A stretch of DNA of 33,305 nucleotides from Alphaproteobacteria bacterium (GCA_017452885.1 JAFTLF010000092.1:1-33305); one strand, 5' to 3'. Shown: positions 8,303-17,415, numbered from the stretch's first letter. The notes: generated from the letters alone by a model not told the origin. A program made the numbers and translations.

Positions 8303-8509
8303 ATGGAGGCAACGGATGCCGGAAACGATGGACATCAGAGAGTTATGTTGGTGTCTAAGGATATGGATGTTTTTCAGGTTTTTGAAACAGAGGAGTTGGA
8401 AAAGGCATTGAATCGAGAAAATACAGTGCATGCGGCTTTTTTGAAAAGCGAAATGGCCAATATGGTAAAACGAGAACTCAAAAAATTATCTGATTTTTTG
8501 AATGAATAG
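8303..8509 (+). pseudogene. C-terminal half of the L7Ae-like domain, in frame after the TGA
   Basis: 68 residues from the first ATG after the stop. Codons from 8288 already continue the family alignment (KVAFVMEATDAGNDG). The AxDA pattern, the MLVSKDMDVFQVF strand-helix and a lysine-rich C-terminus match the second half of the alphaproteobacterial YlxR-L7Ae fusion. There is no Shine-Dalgarno site before the ATG at 8303, so independent translation looks poor. Same frame as ylxR, no frameshift. Ends in TAG, 33 nt before infB. Best read as the 3' part of one interrupted gene. Confidence 0.7.
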
Positions 8510-8542
8510 ATTTTTGGATATTGATACGGAGAATATTTTATA

Positions 8543-11005
8543 ATGACAGAAGATAATGCAAAAAATAAATTAACATTATCAGGCAAATCGACCCTTACTC
8601 TGAAAGGGCTGGGAGATTCATCTCGCAATCAAAATCGTGACGGTAAAAAAGTGGTTCAGGTTGAAGTTCGTAAAAAACGTGTGATTATGCCCAATGCTGC
8701 TAAAACCGAAAATAAGGTTGAGATTAATGAGGAAACAGCTGCAAAATTACGTTTGATTGCCGAAGCAAAAGAATTTGAAAACAAACGCCGAGCAGAGGAA
8801 GAAGAAAAAAATTTGTTGCGTCAGAAACAAAAAGAGCAAGAAGAAATTGAGCGCCGCCAACGTGAAGAAGAGGAACGTCGCAAAGCTCAAGAATTGGATG
8901 AAAAAGCTAGACGCAATAATGAGGCGTTGGTTGAAGCTGAGAGTAAGGTTTCTGTTAGAATCAAAGATAAAAAACATGATTTTGATGATGACGATGATGA
9001 TGATGATAAGTTTTCTTCAGCGAAAAAGTTCTCTACTCACAAGGCCGCTACCAAAGAAGATGTGTTTGAGCAAGAGCGTAAAAAAGTTACAAAGCGCAGC
9101 TTTGAGCCGCAACGTCGTAGCAGCAAACTGAATGTTCACAGTATTAGCGCTGATGATGATGACGATGATTATGGTTTTGGAGGTCCTCGTCGCAGATTTA
9201 AGAAAAAACAACCTAAGCCGGTTGAGGTTACTGTTCCGCAGGAAAAAGTTATTAAAGAGGTGATTATTCCTGAGGTTATTACTGTGCAGGAATTGGCCAA
9301 TCGTATGGCTGAAAAGAGTGCCGATGTTATCAAAAAATTGATGTCTTTGGGAGTTATGGCGACAATTAACCAACCGATAGATGCCGATACTGCGCAAATT
9401 ATTGTTGAAGAATTTGGGCATAAGTTTAAACGTGTAGCCGAAAGTGATGTTGAACAGGCAATTTCTCATGAAGAAGATACTCCGGATCAATTGATTCATC
9501 GCGCTCCGGTGGTTACGGTTATGGGACACGTTGACCATGGTAAGACTTCGTTGTTGGACGCTTTACGTGAAACTAATGTTGTGGCCAGAGAGGCCGGCGG
9601 TATCACGCAACATATCGGCGCTTATCAGATTACGGTACAGACCGGAGATAAAATTACATTTATTGATACGCCCGGACACGAAGCTTTTTCGGAGATGCGT
9701 GCTCGTGGAGCTAAAGTTACGGATATTGTTGTTTTGGTGGTTGCTGCTAATGACGGTATTATGCCGCAGACCGTTGAGGCAATTCGTCATGCTCAGGCGG
9801 CCGAAGTGCCAATTGTTGTAGCTATTAACAAAATTGATCTTCCTGGAGCTGATCCGATGAAGGTTAAGACATCATTGTTACAGCACGGAATTGGTGTTGA
9901 AGAAATGGGTGGAGAATGTTTGTGTGCGGAAGTTTCTGCCAAAAAACGTATTAACATTGATAAGTTGGTTGATGCAATTTTGTTGCAAGCTGAGATTTTG
10001 GACTTGAAGGCTAATCCAGATCGTAAGGCAGAAGGTGCCGTTGTTGAAGCCAAAATGGAAAAAGGTCGTGGTACGGTTGTGACTGCTCTTGTTCAAAAAG
10101 GAACGTTGCGAGTTGGTGATATTTGTATTGCCGGCAAGGAATGGGGGCGTGTACGCGCTATGTTTAATGAGCGTGGACAGAAACTGCAAGAAGCCGCTCC
10201 GGCAACACCTGTTGAGGTTCTTGGTTTGCAAGGCACGCCATCTGCCGGTGATGATTTTGTGGTTGTTAATGATGAAAACCAAGCCAAGGAAATTACCAAT
10301 TATCGTATTCGTAAAGAACGTGAAGCTAAATTGGTTAAATCTGCAAAATCGGCAATGGAGCAAATGCTTGATAAGATTAAGTCCGGCGAGGTTAAACATT
10401 TGCCATTAATTATCAAAGCAGATGTTCAGGGGTCGATAGAGGCTATTGAAGGAACAATTAACAAATTGTCTAATGACGAAGTCAGTGTTCAGATATTGCA
10501 TTCGGCAGTCGGACCGATTTCGGAATCGGATATTTCTTTGGCCAAAGCATCTCACGCGTTGGTTATTGGTTTTAATGTTCGTGCTAATCCGTTAGCGCGT
10601 GACATGGCTCGTCGAGATGGTATTGAGATTAAATATTACTCAATCATTTACGATGTGTTGGATGATGTCAAGAAAGGTCTTGAGGGTATGCTTTCACCAG
10701 AATTGAAAGAAAAACTGCTCGGTTATGCAGAAATTCGAGAAGTTTATAATATTACCGGTGTTGGTAAGGTTGGTGGTTGCATGATTACCGAGGGTATGGT
10801 TCGTCGTGGTGCGAAAATCCGCTTGTTGCGTGACAATGTGGTTATTCACGATGGTGCTATCGGACAACTTAAACGTTTCAAAGAAGACGTTAAAGAAGTT
10901 AAAGAAGGCTATGAATGCGGTATTTCTTTTGAAAATTATAATGACATTCAGAAAGGTGACTTTATTGAGTGTTATGAAGTGGAAGAAATTGCGGCCAAGT
11001 TATAA
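8543..11005 (+). CDS. infB: Translation initiation factor IF-2
   Basis: GTPase that brings initiator tRNA to the 30S and promotes subunit joining; 820 residues. The N-terminus (TLTLKGLG near residue 15, then [10 protein letters not shown]) is the alphaproteobacterial form. A long charged, coiled-coil-like linker follows (about 60-130), then two aspartate runs near residues 150 and 203. The IF2_N domain is near 250-300 ([20 protein letters not shown]). The G domain starts near 320: MGHVDHGKT (G1), GITQHIGA (G2), DTPGHEAF (G3), NKID (G4), SAK (G5). Domains II-IV complete the protein. GGAG is 11 nt before the ATG. Last gene of the operon, closed by the terminator at 11043-11076. Confidence 0.97.
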   Translation: MTEDNAKNKLTLSGKSTLTLKGLGDSSRNQNRDGKKVVQVEVRKKRVIMPNAAKTENKVEINEETAAKLRLIAEAKEFENKRRAEEEEKNLLRQKQKEQEEIERRQREEEERRKAQELDEKARRNNEALVEAESKVSVRIKDKKHDFDDDDDDDDKFSSAKKFSTHKAATKEDVFEQERKKVTKRSFEPQRRSSKLNVHSISADDDDDDYGFGGPRRRFKKKQPKPVEVTVPQEKVIKEVIIPEVITVQELANRMAEKSADVIKKLMSLGVMATINQPIDADTAQIIVEEFGHKFKRVAESDVEQAISHEEDTPDQLIHRAPVVTVMGHVDHGKTSLLDALRETNVVAREAGGITQHIGAYQITVQTGDKITFIDTPGHEAFSEMRARGAKVTDIVVLVVAANDGIMPQTVEAIRHAQAAEVPIVVAINKIDLPGADPMKVKTSLLQHGIGVEEMGGECLCAEVSAKKRINIDKLVDAILLQAEILDLKANPDRKAEGAVVEAKMEKGRGTVVTALVQKGTLRVGDICIAGKEWGRVRAMFNERGQKLQEAAPATPVEVLGLQGTPSAGDDFVVVNDENQAKEITNYRIRKEREAKLVKSAKSAMEQMLDKIKSGEVKHLPLIIKADVQGSIEAIEGTINKLSNDEVSVQILHSAVGPISESDISLAKASHALVIGFNVRANPLARDMARRDGIEIKYYSIIYDVLDDVKKGLEGMLSPELKEKLLGYAEIREVYNITGVGKVGGCMITEGMVRRGAKIRLLRDNVVIHDGAIGQLKRFKEDVKEVKEGYECGISFENYNDIQKGDFIECYEVEEIAAKL

Positions 11006-11032
11006 AATTCTGTATCCATTCTCCAGAATTTT
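11004..11032 (+). other. Hairpin overlapping the infB stop codon
   Basis: AAAATTCTG (11004-11012) pairs perfectly with CAGAATTTT (11024-11032) over an 11-nt loop. It starts within the infB stop codon and lies 10 nt before the main terminator. No T-run follows; it may protect the 3' end or assist termination. Confidence 0.45.
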
Positions 11033-11042
11033 AGATATTAAG

Positions 11043-11076
11043 AAAAAACATCATCTGTTTTCGGATGATGTTTTTT
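11043..11076 (+). terminator. Intrinsic terminator of the rimP-infB operon
   Basis: A perfect 13-bp stem, AAAAAACATCATC (11043-11055) with GATGATGTTTTTT (11064-11076), closes an 8-nt loop. Flanking A- and T-runs make it usable from both strands. It lies 38 bp after the infB stop. Confidence 0.88.
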
Positions 11077-11115
11077 AATTGTCTGCTTGCAGGTCATATC
11101 CACCTGTTTCGGTAG

Positions 11116-11150
11116 CATAAAAATCGACCCTGTTTGAATGGGGCCGATTT
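11116..11150 (-). terminator. Minus-strand terminator-like hairpin
   Basis: Read on the minus strand, AAATCGGCCC (11150-11141) pairs with GGGTCGATTT (11130-11121) as ten pairs including one G-U, with a 10-nt loop and a TTTTT run. On the plus strand the same site has an A-C mismatch, which favours minus-strand function. It is the first good terminator downstream of ftsK, about 285 nt past its stop. Confidence 0.55.
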
Positions 11151-11273
11151 CATGATGATTATTGTCCGGCGTAAATGAATATATAAATGCCGTAGTTTCC
11201 TGGAACGACGTGTGTTCCATTATAAATTGAATTGTTTTCTTTGGATTCTTGGAGCTTTTTTCTTATAGTTATT

Positions 11274-11360
11274 CTCGGGTTTGACCCGAGCATCCACCAT
11301 AATAATGCTTTATGTTTTTTGGACCCTCGGATCAGTTCGCTATCGTTCACACCTGAGGGT
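11274..11360. repeat. REP-like extragenic palindromic element
   Basis: CTCGGGT (11274-11280) and ACCCGAG (11284-11290) form a tight 7-bp hairpin with a TTG loop. A second pairing, ACCCTCGG (11323-11330) with CCTGAGGGT (11352-11360), follows after 32 nt. The first palindrome resembles the GGGTCAAACCCGAG-type interspersed palindromes common in alphaproteobacterial intergenic DNA. Its minus-strand translation (WWMLGSNPRIT) recalls short hypothetical proteins that arise from such repeats. Only one copy is in the window, so its repeat status rests on general knowledge. Confidence 0.5.
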
Positions 11361-11409
11361 GATATAAAGAGTAGCGTTCTGAGGTGATAGGGGTATCTGA
11401 AAAATACAG

Positions 11410-11435
11410 AGTAATTAAGGTAATTGTTAATTACT
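11410..11435 (-). terminator. A/T-only hairpin at the ftsK stop codon
   Basis: AGTAATTAA (11410-11418) pairs with TTAATTACT (11427-11435), a perfect 9-bp stem with an 8-nt loop overlapping the ftsK stop. On the minus strand it is followed by CTGTATTTTT. The A/T-only stem is weak for an intrinsic terminator. Confidence 0.35.
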
Positions 11436-13701
11436 AGAGTATTTCGCGGCGACCGGCGTGGTCAGGAGCTGATATGATTCCCTCTTCTTCCATGCGTTCA
11501 ATTAAAAGAGCTGCTCGATTATAGCCTATACGTAAACGACGTTGTACATAGCTGGTGGATGCTTTTTTGTCATTTCGGACGATTTCCACAGCTTGATGGT
11601 ATAAATCATTATCGCTACCTGAGCCAAAGTCACCATTGTCAAATACAGCTTTATCTGTGTTACTACCGGTATTTAGTTCGCCGGCAGTAACTTCTTCAAT
11701 GTATTCCGGTTCGCGTTGTTGTTTTAAAAATTCAACGATTTGCTCTACTTCACTGTCTTTGACAAATGGAGCGTGTACACGGTTTGGACGTTGTCCTGCG
11801 GGCATATAAAGCATGTCACCCATACCAAGTAACTGTTCGGCACCTTGTTCACCCAAAATGGTGCGACTATCAATTTTTGAGGTAACCTGAAAACTGATGC
11901 GAGTTGGAAAATTGGCTTTGATTGTGCCGGTAATAACATCAACGGAGGGACGTTGGGTTGACATAATCAGGTGAATACCGGCAGCACGAGCCATTTGAGC
12001 AAGGCGTTGAATAGCTGCTTCAACTTCTTTGCCGGCTACCAGCATGAGGTCTGCCATTTCATCAACAACAATGACAATATAGGGTAGCGGTGTGAGGTCA
12101 AGCTCTTGTTCTTCATAAATCGGTTTGCCGGTTTCCATGTCGAATCCGGTTTGTATGGTGCGTGATACTTTTTCACCACTCATGCGTAATTCTTCTAATC
12201 TTTTATTATATCCGGTGATGTTACGGACATTGAGTTTGGCCATAGCTCGATAACGATCTTCCATTTCTCGGACAGCCCATTTTAGTCCTACAACAGCTTT
12301 GCCGGGGTCAGTAATAACCGGAGTTAATAAATGAGGAATGCCATTATACATGGTAAATTCGAGCATTTTGGGGTCAATCATTATTAATTTGCATTCTTCC
12401 GGTCGCATTTTGTAAAGCAAAGAAATAATCATTGAATTGACACCAACGGATTTTCCTGAACCGGTGGTACCGGCAACCAGTAAGTGGGGCATTTTTGCTA
12501 AATCAGCATAGGTGTTTTTGCCGCCTATATCTTTTCCCAGTGTAATAGTGAGAGCGGCTTTAGAATCTGCAAAATCATGACTTTCAAGCAAATCACGCAA
12601 ATAGACAATTTCACGCGTTTTGTTTGGTAATTCAATACCGATAGTATTGGAACCGGGGACAACAGCAATACGGACAGAAACAGCGCTCATTGAGCGAGCG
12701 ATGTCGTCAGCCAAGCTGATAACACGCGCGCTTTTAGTGCCGGGGGCAGGTTCAAGCTCATAAAGGGTAACAACCGGACCGGGGCGAACTTTGACAATTT
12801 TGCCGTTAACGCCAAATTCTTGCAGAACGGCCTCCAGTTCAAAAGCTGTTTTATCAAGTTCTTTTTGACTGACGGTGTTGGTGTTTTTATCTTTAGCAGA
12901 GGAAAGTAATTCTATACTTGGATATTGGTAACCATCGTCAGGTGCTTTACGGGGTTTTGAGGTTTTGGTGTTTTCTGTTGGTTTGGTAGAAATGGTCGGT
13001 TCCTTGCGGACTTTAGGTTCGCGTTTGGTTTTGGAAGCTTTGGTACGGGGTTTGTCTTTGGAGGTATCTTGGTTAAATAAGCTGCCCAACCAAATGAGTA
13101 AAGTGATAAATTTGCGACTTATGAAAGCAATTTTGCAATAAACTTTTTTGATTAGACGTATCCATGAGCCGAAAGTCAGTCCGCAAGCTAAATTGAATGA
13201 TACAAAAGCAACCCAGAATAATATTATGGCTAAAATGTATTGGGAATAGTCAAAAATATAGAAACGGCGAATTAACGTCATAAAATTACGGGAGAAAAAT
13301 AAGCCGATATTACCGCCCAAGCGAAATGTTGAACAACATGAACTAAGCAGGCTTAATGTTGTGGCAAAGCAAGTTGATCCCAGTCCAAAGGCAAACAAGC
13401 GCCACCATGGGCGTACAAATTCACGTAAACGTAAAAATCCAAAACCCCATATTAAAGGAGCTGCCAAAAATATCGGCAAAGCAATGCCAAACCAAGTTAA
13501 TATCCAATCGGCATTTTGGGAACCGTAGAAACCAAGTAAATTCTTTGCTGGCAGAGATGAAGCAAGGTTATATCCGGCATCGGCAGAATGAAAAAAAAGA
13601 CAGCTTATAATCAGGCTTGATACCCATAAAATGAGAATAATACCGAAAAGGCGGCAGCTTAATTTTGTGCCAAATGATTTTTCTTTTTTGCGTTTTGCCA
13701 T
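11434..13701 (-). CDS. ftsK: DNA translocase FtsK
   Basis: Septum-anchored, ATP-driven DNA pump that clears and resolves chromosomes at division; 755 residues. Four N-terminal membrane helices lie between about residues 15 and 185 (GIILILWVSSLIISCLFF is the first), followed by a short charged Lys/Thr/Pro linker (about 205-255). The alpha domain has VRPGPVVTLYELEPAPGTK. The RecA-like motor has Walker A GTTGSGKS near 413-420 and Walker B YIVIVVDEMADL near 543. The C-terminal gamma winged helix (last 65 residues, SYVQRRLRIGYNRAA) is the DNA-orientation reader. GAGG precedes the ATG. Divergent from fabD; stop is TAG. Confidence 0.97.
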   Translation of the reverse strand: MAKRKKEKSFGTKLSCRLFGIILILWVSSLIISCLFFHSADAGYNLASSLPAKNLLGFYGSQNADWILTWFGIALPIFLAAPLIWGFGFLRLREFVRPWWRLFAFGLGSTCFATTLSLLSSCCSTFRLGGNIGLFFSRNFMTLIRRFYIFDYSQYILAIILFWVAFVSFNLACGLTFGSWIRLIKKVYCKIAFISRKFITLLIWLGSLFNQDTSKDKPRTKASKTKREPKVRKEPTISTKPTENTKTSKPRKAPDDGYQYPSIELLSSAKDKNTNTVSQKELDKTAFELEAVLQEFGVNGKIVKVRPGPVVTLYELEPAPGTKSARVISLADDIARSMSAVSVRIAVVPGSNTIGIELPNKTREIVYLRDLLESHDFADSKAALTITLGKDIGGKNTYADLAKMPHLLVAGTTGSGKSVGVNSMIISLLYKMRPEECKLIMIDPKMLEFTMYNGIPHLLTPVITDPGKAVVGLKWAVREMEDRYRAMAKLNVRNITGYNKRLEELRMSGEKVSRTIQTGFDMETGKPIYEEQELDLTPLPYIVIVVDEMADLMLVAGKEVEAAIQRLAQMARAAGIHLIMSTQRPSVDVITGTIKANFPTRISFQVTSKIDSRTILGEQGAEQLLGMGDMLYMPAGQRPNRVHAPFVKDSEVEQIVEFLKQQREPEYIEEVTAGELNTGSNTDKAVFDNGDFGSGSDNDLYHQAVEIVRNDKKASTSYVQRRLRIGYNRAALLIERMEEEGIISAPDHAGRREIL

Positions 13702-13875
13702 AGTTTTTGCCTCTTTGAACAGACTTTTAATTGTCGCCAGTATAGAGCTAATTTCTCAATTTTCTCTTAATAAACCATATATTTTACAGCAGATAAAAGA
13801 GTTTTAAAACTTGACTTTTGGGTGTAAATCGCTAAAGACTCAAAAGGTGTTTTAATAAAACAAGGATTTTTATTG

Positions 13876-14826
13876 ATGACTAAAGCATTCGTTTTCCCCG
13901 GCCAAGGATCTCAATTTGTCGGCATGGGAAAAGAGCTTGCCGATAATTTCGCATCGGCAAAACAGGTCTTTGAAGAAGTAAACGAGGCGCTTCATCAGGA
14001 TTTGTTTAAGATTATGGTCGAAGGACCTGAATTGGATCTTACTCTTACATATAACGCTCAGCCAGCTTTGATGGCTCATTCTATGGCGGTGGTGAGAGTT
14101 CTTGAAAAAGAATTTGATGTTAAATTATCAGATTTTGCAAATTTTGTAGCAGGTCACTCTCTGGGTGAATATTCGGCAGCCTGTGCTGCAAAGGTATTTT
14201 CATTGACTGATACTGCTAAACTACTCCGTACTCGTGGTGATGCTATGCAAAAGGCTGTTCCCGTCGGGCTCGGAGGGATGGCTGCTGTTATCGGAGTTTC
14301 TTATCAAGATGTTGTTGCTATGGCTGAGGCTTGTGCGCAAGATAAGTATGTTTGTGTGGCAGCTAATGATAATGCTAATGGACAAGTTGTCTTGTCCGGA
14401 CACATGGAAGCTATTGAAAAAGCAGTAGAAATTGCTGCTGAATTTGGTGCAAAACGTTGTGTTAAGCTTCCGGTCAGTGCTCCGTTTCACAGTCCGCTTA
14501 TGCAGCCTGCTGCTGAAGTTATGGCTGAAGCTTTGTCTAAAGTTAAGGCAAACAAGCCGTTGATTCCGCTCATTTCTAATATAACAGCACAAGCTGTCAG
14601 CGATGAAAAGGTACTGGTTGATAATTTGATTAAACAGGTCACCGGTTCTGTTCGTTGGAGAGAAACTGTGGATTATATGGCGGAACAAGATGTGACGGAA
14701 GTTTTTGAACTTGGTGCCGGAAAAGTACTTTCGGGTATTATCAAGAGAAGTCATGGTGAAATTAATGCGATTTCAGTCGGTTCTGTTGCTGAAATTGAAG
14801 AGCTCGTAAAGAGTTTGAAAGAATAA
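13876..14826 (+). CDS. fabD: Malonyl-CoA:ACP transacylase FabD
   Basis: Loads malonyl groups onto acyl carrier protein for fatty-acid elongation; 316 residues. GQGSQ is at residues 9-13, the nucleophile Ser95 in GHSLGEY, a conserved Arg near 118-120 (RTRG), and catalytic His205 in APFHSPLM. An in-frame TTG at 13873 precedes the ATG; AAGGA at 13862-13866 with 9-nt spacing supports 13876. fabG follows after 23 nt, so the two are cotranscribed. No acpP or fabF follows, unlike in many proteobacteria. TTGACT at 13811-13816 is a possible -35, but its -10 is poor. Confidence 0.95.
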   Translation: MTKAFVFPGQGSQFVGMGKELADNFASAKQVFEEVNEALHQDLFKIMVEGPELDLTLTYNAQPALMAHSMAVVRVLEKEFDVKLSDFANFVAGHSLGEYSAACAAKVFSLTDTAKLLRTRGDAMQKAVPVGLGGMAAVIGVSYQDVVAMAEACAQDKYVCVAANDNANGQVVLSGHMEAIEKAVEIAAEFGAKRCVKLPVSAPFHSPLMQPAAEVMAEALSKVKANKPLIPLISNITAQAVSDEKVLVDNLIKQVTGSVRWRETVDYMAEQDVTEVFELGAGKVLSGIIKRSHGEINAISVGSVAEIEELVKSLKE

Positions 14827-14849
14827 CCTTAAATTAAGGAATTGATAAA

Positions 14850-15587
14850 ATGTTTAGATTAGATGGAAAAATTGCTTTGATTACCGGTGCTGCCGGAGGA
14901 ATTGGTGATAAGATTGCTCGCACTCTTCATGCTCAAGGTGCAATTTTAGCTCTTACAGATATGCGTGAAGAGCCAATGCTCAAACTTAAAGCTGAGCTTG
15001 GTGATAATGTTGAGGTTTTTACAGCAAATCTTACCAATGCTGATGATGTTAAAAATTTGGTTGAACAAGTTGAATCTAAGTTAGGTCGTATTGACATTTT
15101 GGTAAATAATGCAGGTTTGACTCGTGATAACCTCTTTATTCGTATGAGTGATGAGGACTGGCAGTTGGTTTTGGATGTTAATCTTTCTGCCGGTTTCAAA
15201 TTGGCTAAAGCAGCTGTTCGTGGTATGATGAAACGTCGTTTCGGTCGTATTATCGGTATTGCTTCTGTTGTGGGTGTTACCGGAAATGCCGGACAGGCTA
15301 ATTATTCTGCTTCTAAGGCCGGTATGATTGCAATGAATAAGTGTTTGGCACAGGAAGTGGGATCGCGCGGTATTACCGTAAACTCAATCGCTCCCGGTTT
15401 TATTCGTACACCGATGACAGATGTTTTGCCTGATGATGTTAAAGCTAAATTAATGGAGAAAATTCCGGCTAATAAGCTTGGTGAAGCTCAGGATATTGCA
15501 AATGTTGTTGCTTTCCTTGCTTCTGATGAAGCTCAATATATTACGGGACAGACAATCAACATCAATGGTGGTATGGCTATGATATAG
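14850..15587 (+). CDS. fabG: 3-oxoacyl-ACP reductase FabG
   Basis: NADPH-dependent reduction of 3-oxoacyl-ACP in fatty-acid synthesis; 245 residues, exact family size. TGAAGGIG is at 12-19, NNAG at 86-89, and the catalytic set is Ser139, Tyr152, Lys156 (YSASK). PGFIRTPMTD and the C-terminal YITGQTININGGMAM are diagnostic of FabG rather than a generic SDR. TAAGGA precedes the ATG. Linked to fabD. Stop is TAG; a TGTAC-tip hairpin (15635-15670) and a terminator (15735-15770) follow. Confidence 0.95.
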   Translation: MFRLDGKIALITGAAGGIGDKIARTLHAQGAILALTDMREEPMLKLKAELGDNVEVFTANLTNADDVKNLVEQVESKLGRIDILVNNAGLTRDNLFIRMSDEDWQLVLDVNLSAGFKLAKAAVRGMMKRRFGRIIGIASVVGVTGNAGQANYSASKAGMIAMNKCLAQEVGSRGITVNSIAPGFIRTPMTDVLPDDVKAKLMEKIPANKLGEAQDIANVVAFLASDEAQYITGQTININGGMAMI

Positions 15588-15634
15588 GGGGAAGGCTCGT
15601 ATAACGGCTCATTCAGAGGCATTGGGGCAAGTTT

Positions 15635-15670
15635 GAAAATTTATGTACTTATTGTACACAAAAAATTTTC
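15635..15670 (+). repeat. TGTAC-tip hairpin, copy A (3' of fabG)
   Basis: TGTAC (15644-15648) pairs with GTACA (15654-15658) around a TTATT loop. Across an internal loop (A against CAAA), GAAAATTT (15635-15642) pairs with AAATTTTC (15663-15670). An outer GCTCA (15607-15611)/TGAGC (15705-15709) pairing is possible. One of four related elements in 5.3 kb, all in the same orientation. It lies between the fabG stop and the terminator. Confidence 0.65.
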
Positions 15671-15734
15671 TCGCTTTTAAAACGTTTCTATCTAAGCCAT
15701 TATTTGAGCTTTCTTGAGTTTGTGCAAAAGCTCT

Positions 15735-15770
15735 AAAAAAACAGGTAAGATTGTATCTAGCCTGTTTTTT
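15735..15770 (+). terminator. Intrinsic terminator of fabD-fabG
   Basis: AAAAAACAGG (15736-15745) pairs with CCTGTTTTTT (15761-15770); inside the loop AGAT and ATCT pair again around TGT. The T-run completes a standard intrinsic terminator, 148 bp after the fabG stop. Confidence 0.8.
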
Positions 15771-15771
15771 A

Positions 15772-15800
15772 TTGATAAAATTACAAAGATTCGCTATAAA
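15772..15800 (+). promoter_or_regulatory. Sigma70-type promoter for rbfA-truB-rpsO
   Basis: TTGATA (15772-15777) and TATAAA (15795-15800) are 17 bp apart, starting directly after the terminator T-run. The predicted start of transcription is about 25 nt before the rbfA ATG. This compact terminator-promoter junction shows that rbfA begins a new transcript separate from fabD-fabG. Confidence 0.75.
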
Positions 15801-15830
15801 TATAACAGATGTTATCAAAGGAGAAAATTT

Positions 15831-16208
15831 ATGGCCGAGAATAAAGAGCCGTCGCAGCGGCAGTTGCGTGTTGCACAAGAAATTCGTAAGATTATTGTCA
15901 ATTATATTGATCGTGGAGAAGTTCGTAATTTGGAAGGTATTGATACTTTGGTTACGGTTACCAAAGTAACGGTATCTCCTGATTTGAAGTATTGCACGGT
16001 TTGGTTTATGACGACTAACGGTAATTATTTACAAGAGGTTTTGGGCGGATTGCAGTTGGCGGCAAATTTTTTTCGTAAGCAGGTAGCATCAAAGACAAGT
16101 TTGCGTTATGTTCCGGAAATTAATTTTCGTGTAGATAAAACATTTGAAGCCGTAGATGATATTGAGCGTTTGTTACGCGATCCAAAAGTTGCTCAAGATT
16201 TGAAATAA
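15831..16208 (+). CDS. rbfA: Ribosome-binding factor A
   Basis: Binds immature 30S subunits for late 16S maturation and cold adaptation; 125 residues. The KH-like fold shows RQLRVAQEIRKIIVNYI, VTVTKVTVSPDLKYCTVWF, the Gly-rich turn and RYVPEINFRVDKTFE. An open frame extends up to 15714, but AAGGAG (15818-15823) is 7 nt before the ATG at 15831 and the promoter ends at 15800, so the shorter start is right. Usually found next to infB; here it has its own promoter. Confidence 0.95.
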   Translation: MAENKEPSQRQLRVAQEIRKIIVNYIDRGEVRNLEGIDTLVTVTKVTVSPDLKYCTVWFMTTNGNYLQEVLGGLQLAANFFRKQVASKTSLRYVPEINFRVDKTFEAVDDIERLLRDPKVAQDLK

Positions 16209-16214
16209 TAAATT

Positions 16215-17129
16215 ATGCCCAGACACAAAAAAGGAAATAAAATCAGCGGTTGGTTGGTTGTTGATAAGCCTCGCGGTATGGGGTCAACGCAAGTTGTAAG
16301 CTTTACTCGTCGTTTATTTAATGCTCAGAAAAACGGACATTGTGGTACGCTTGATCCTTTTGCAACAGGAGTATTACCGATTGCTTTTGGTGAGGCTACA
16401 AAGCTGATTCCTTATGTGACAGATGGTGAAAAAGAGTATGAATTTGTTTTGTATTTTGGAGAAGAAACGGATACTTTAGATACTGAAGGTCAGGTTGTTG
16501 CAATATCGGATGTTATTCCTTCGGAAGCCGAAATAAGAGCTGTATTGTCAGAATTTGTGGGGGAGATAATTCAAATTCCTCCGGCGTATTCTGCTATTAA
16601 GATTGATGGCAAAAGGGCTTATGATTTGGTGCGTCAAGGTGAAGAAGTGCAAATTCCCGAACGTAAGATAAAAATTTATGAGCTTGAGTTGTTGGAGATG
16701 TTAACGAATCGGACGGCACGTTTGCGTGTCAGATGTTCGAAAGGCACATATGTACGCACTCTAGGTGCCGATATTGCACGAAAACTTGGAAGTTGTGGTT
16801 ATTTGAAAGAGTTGAGGCGTACAAAATGCGGCAATTTTGACTTGAGTCAGAAAATTTTGCTGGAAAATATAAAAAATATGGAGTATGGTGAAGCTCTCTT
16901 GAAGAGTTTACTTCCCGTCATGACATGTCTGCGCGACATCGCGGTCATTGCCGTAGGGAAGGAAGATGCTAAAAAACTCAAGCTCGGGCAAGGTTTGTCG
17001 CCCAAAATGTTGGATGTCAAAAATTTTATCGGCCAAGAGGCGGCAGCTGTTTTTGAGAATGAGTTGGTAGCTATTGTCAGAATCGATGAGAGAAAAATTT
17101 CACCGGTTCGTGTTTTTAATTTTGATTAA
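16215..17129 (+). CDS. truB: tRNA pseudouridine-55 synthase TruB
   Basis: Converts U55 of the tRNA T-loop to pseudouridine; 304 residues. The active-site motif [20 protein letters not shown] carries catalytic Asp47. [10 protein letters not shown] near residue 13, [19 protein letters not shown] near 130 and [19 protein letters not shown] near 177 are all family signatures. A PUA-like C-terminal domain is present but short. No clear Shine-Dalgarno site; the ATG is 6 nt after the rbfA stop, so translational coupling is likely. rpsO follows after 13 nt. Confidence 0.96.
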   Translation: MPRHKKGNKISGWLVVDKPRGMGSTQVVSFTRRLFNAQKNGHCGTLDPFATGVLPIAFGEATKLIPYVTDGEKEYEFVLYFGEETDTLDTEGQVVAISDVIPSEAEIRAVLSEFVGEIIQIPPAYSAIKIDGKRAYDLVRQGEEVQIPERKIKIYELELLEMLTNRTARLRVRCSKGTYVRTLGADIARKLGSCGYLKELRRTKCGNFDLSQKILLENIKNMEYGEALLKSLLPVMTCLRDIAVIAVGKEDAKKLKLGQGLSPKMLDVKNFIGQEAAAVFENELVAIVRIDERKISPVRVFNFD

Positions 17130-17142
17130 AAGGAAAATAAAG

Positions 17143-17412
17143 ATGTCGATTTCGAATGAAAAAAAACAAGAATTAATTAAATCTTATGGTTTAAATCCGA
17201 ATGATACCGGTTCTCCGGAAGTTCAAATTGCTATTTGGACAGCAGAAATCAATAATTTGATTGAGCATTTCAAAACACACGCTAAAGATACTCATTCTCG
17301 TCTTGGCTTGATGAAAAAGGTAAGCCGTCGTCGTCACCTTTTGGACTATTTGAAAGGCAAGTCTGAGAGCAGATACCAAGATTTGATTAAAAAGTTAGAT
17401 CTTAGAAAATAA
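17143..17412 (+). CDS. rpsO: Small ribosomal subunit protein uS15
   Basis: Primary 16S rRNA-binding protein of the 30S platform; 89 residues, exact family length. [24 protein letters not shown] and [21 protein letters not shown] are diagnostic. An open frame extends into truB, but AAAAGGA just before 17143 fixes the start. A hairpin (17416-17437), TGTAC-tip copy B and the pnp leader hairpins follow. Confidence 0.97.
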   Translation: MSISNEKKQELIKSYGLNPNDTGSPEVQIAIWTAEINNLIEHFKTHAKDTHSRLGLMKKVSRRRHLLDYLKGKSESRYQDLIKKLDLRK

Positions 17413-17415
17413 ATT

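Larger units (their letters stand above)
11077..11433. other. Gene-free stretch between infB and ftsK
   Basis: I see no convincing gene here. It holds a minus-strand terminator-like hairpin (11116-11150), a palindromic extragenic repeat (11274-11360) and an A/T hairpin at the ftsK end (11410-11435). A minus-strand open frame of 63 codons (11159-11350) has its N-terminal half made entirely of the repeat. Its last 30 residues match nothing I recognise and could be a decayed gene remnant. Confidence 0.5.

Noticed and set aside
7937-8509. Programmed frameshift in ylxR-L7Ae at the A-run before the stop
   Set aside because: Both halves are in the same frame; a frameshift would break the alignment. 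Readthrough or a point mutation fits better.
8980-9010. GAT/GAC tandem repeat in infB as a microsatellite
   Set aside because: It encodes an aspartate run in the flexible IF-2 linker, which is low-complexity in many species.
11159-11350. 63-codon minus-strand open frame as a real gene
   Set aside because: Its first half is the palindromic repeat read through, with no ribosome-binding site; kept only as a possible remnant.
13811-13839. fabD promoter at TTGACT
   Set aside because: The -35 is good, but no acceptable -10 stands at 16-18 bp, so it is not listed as a feature.
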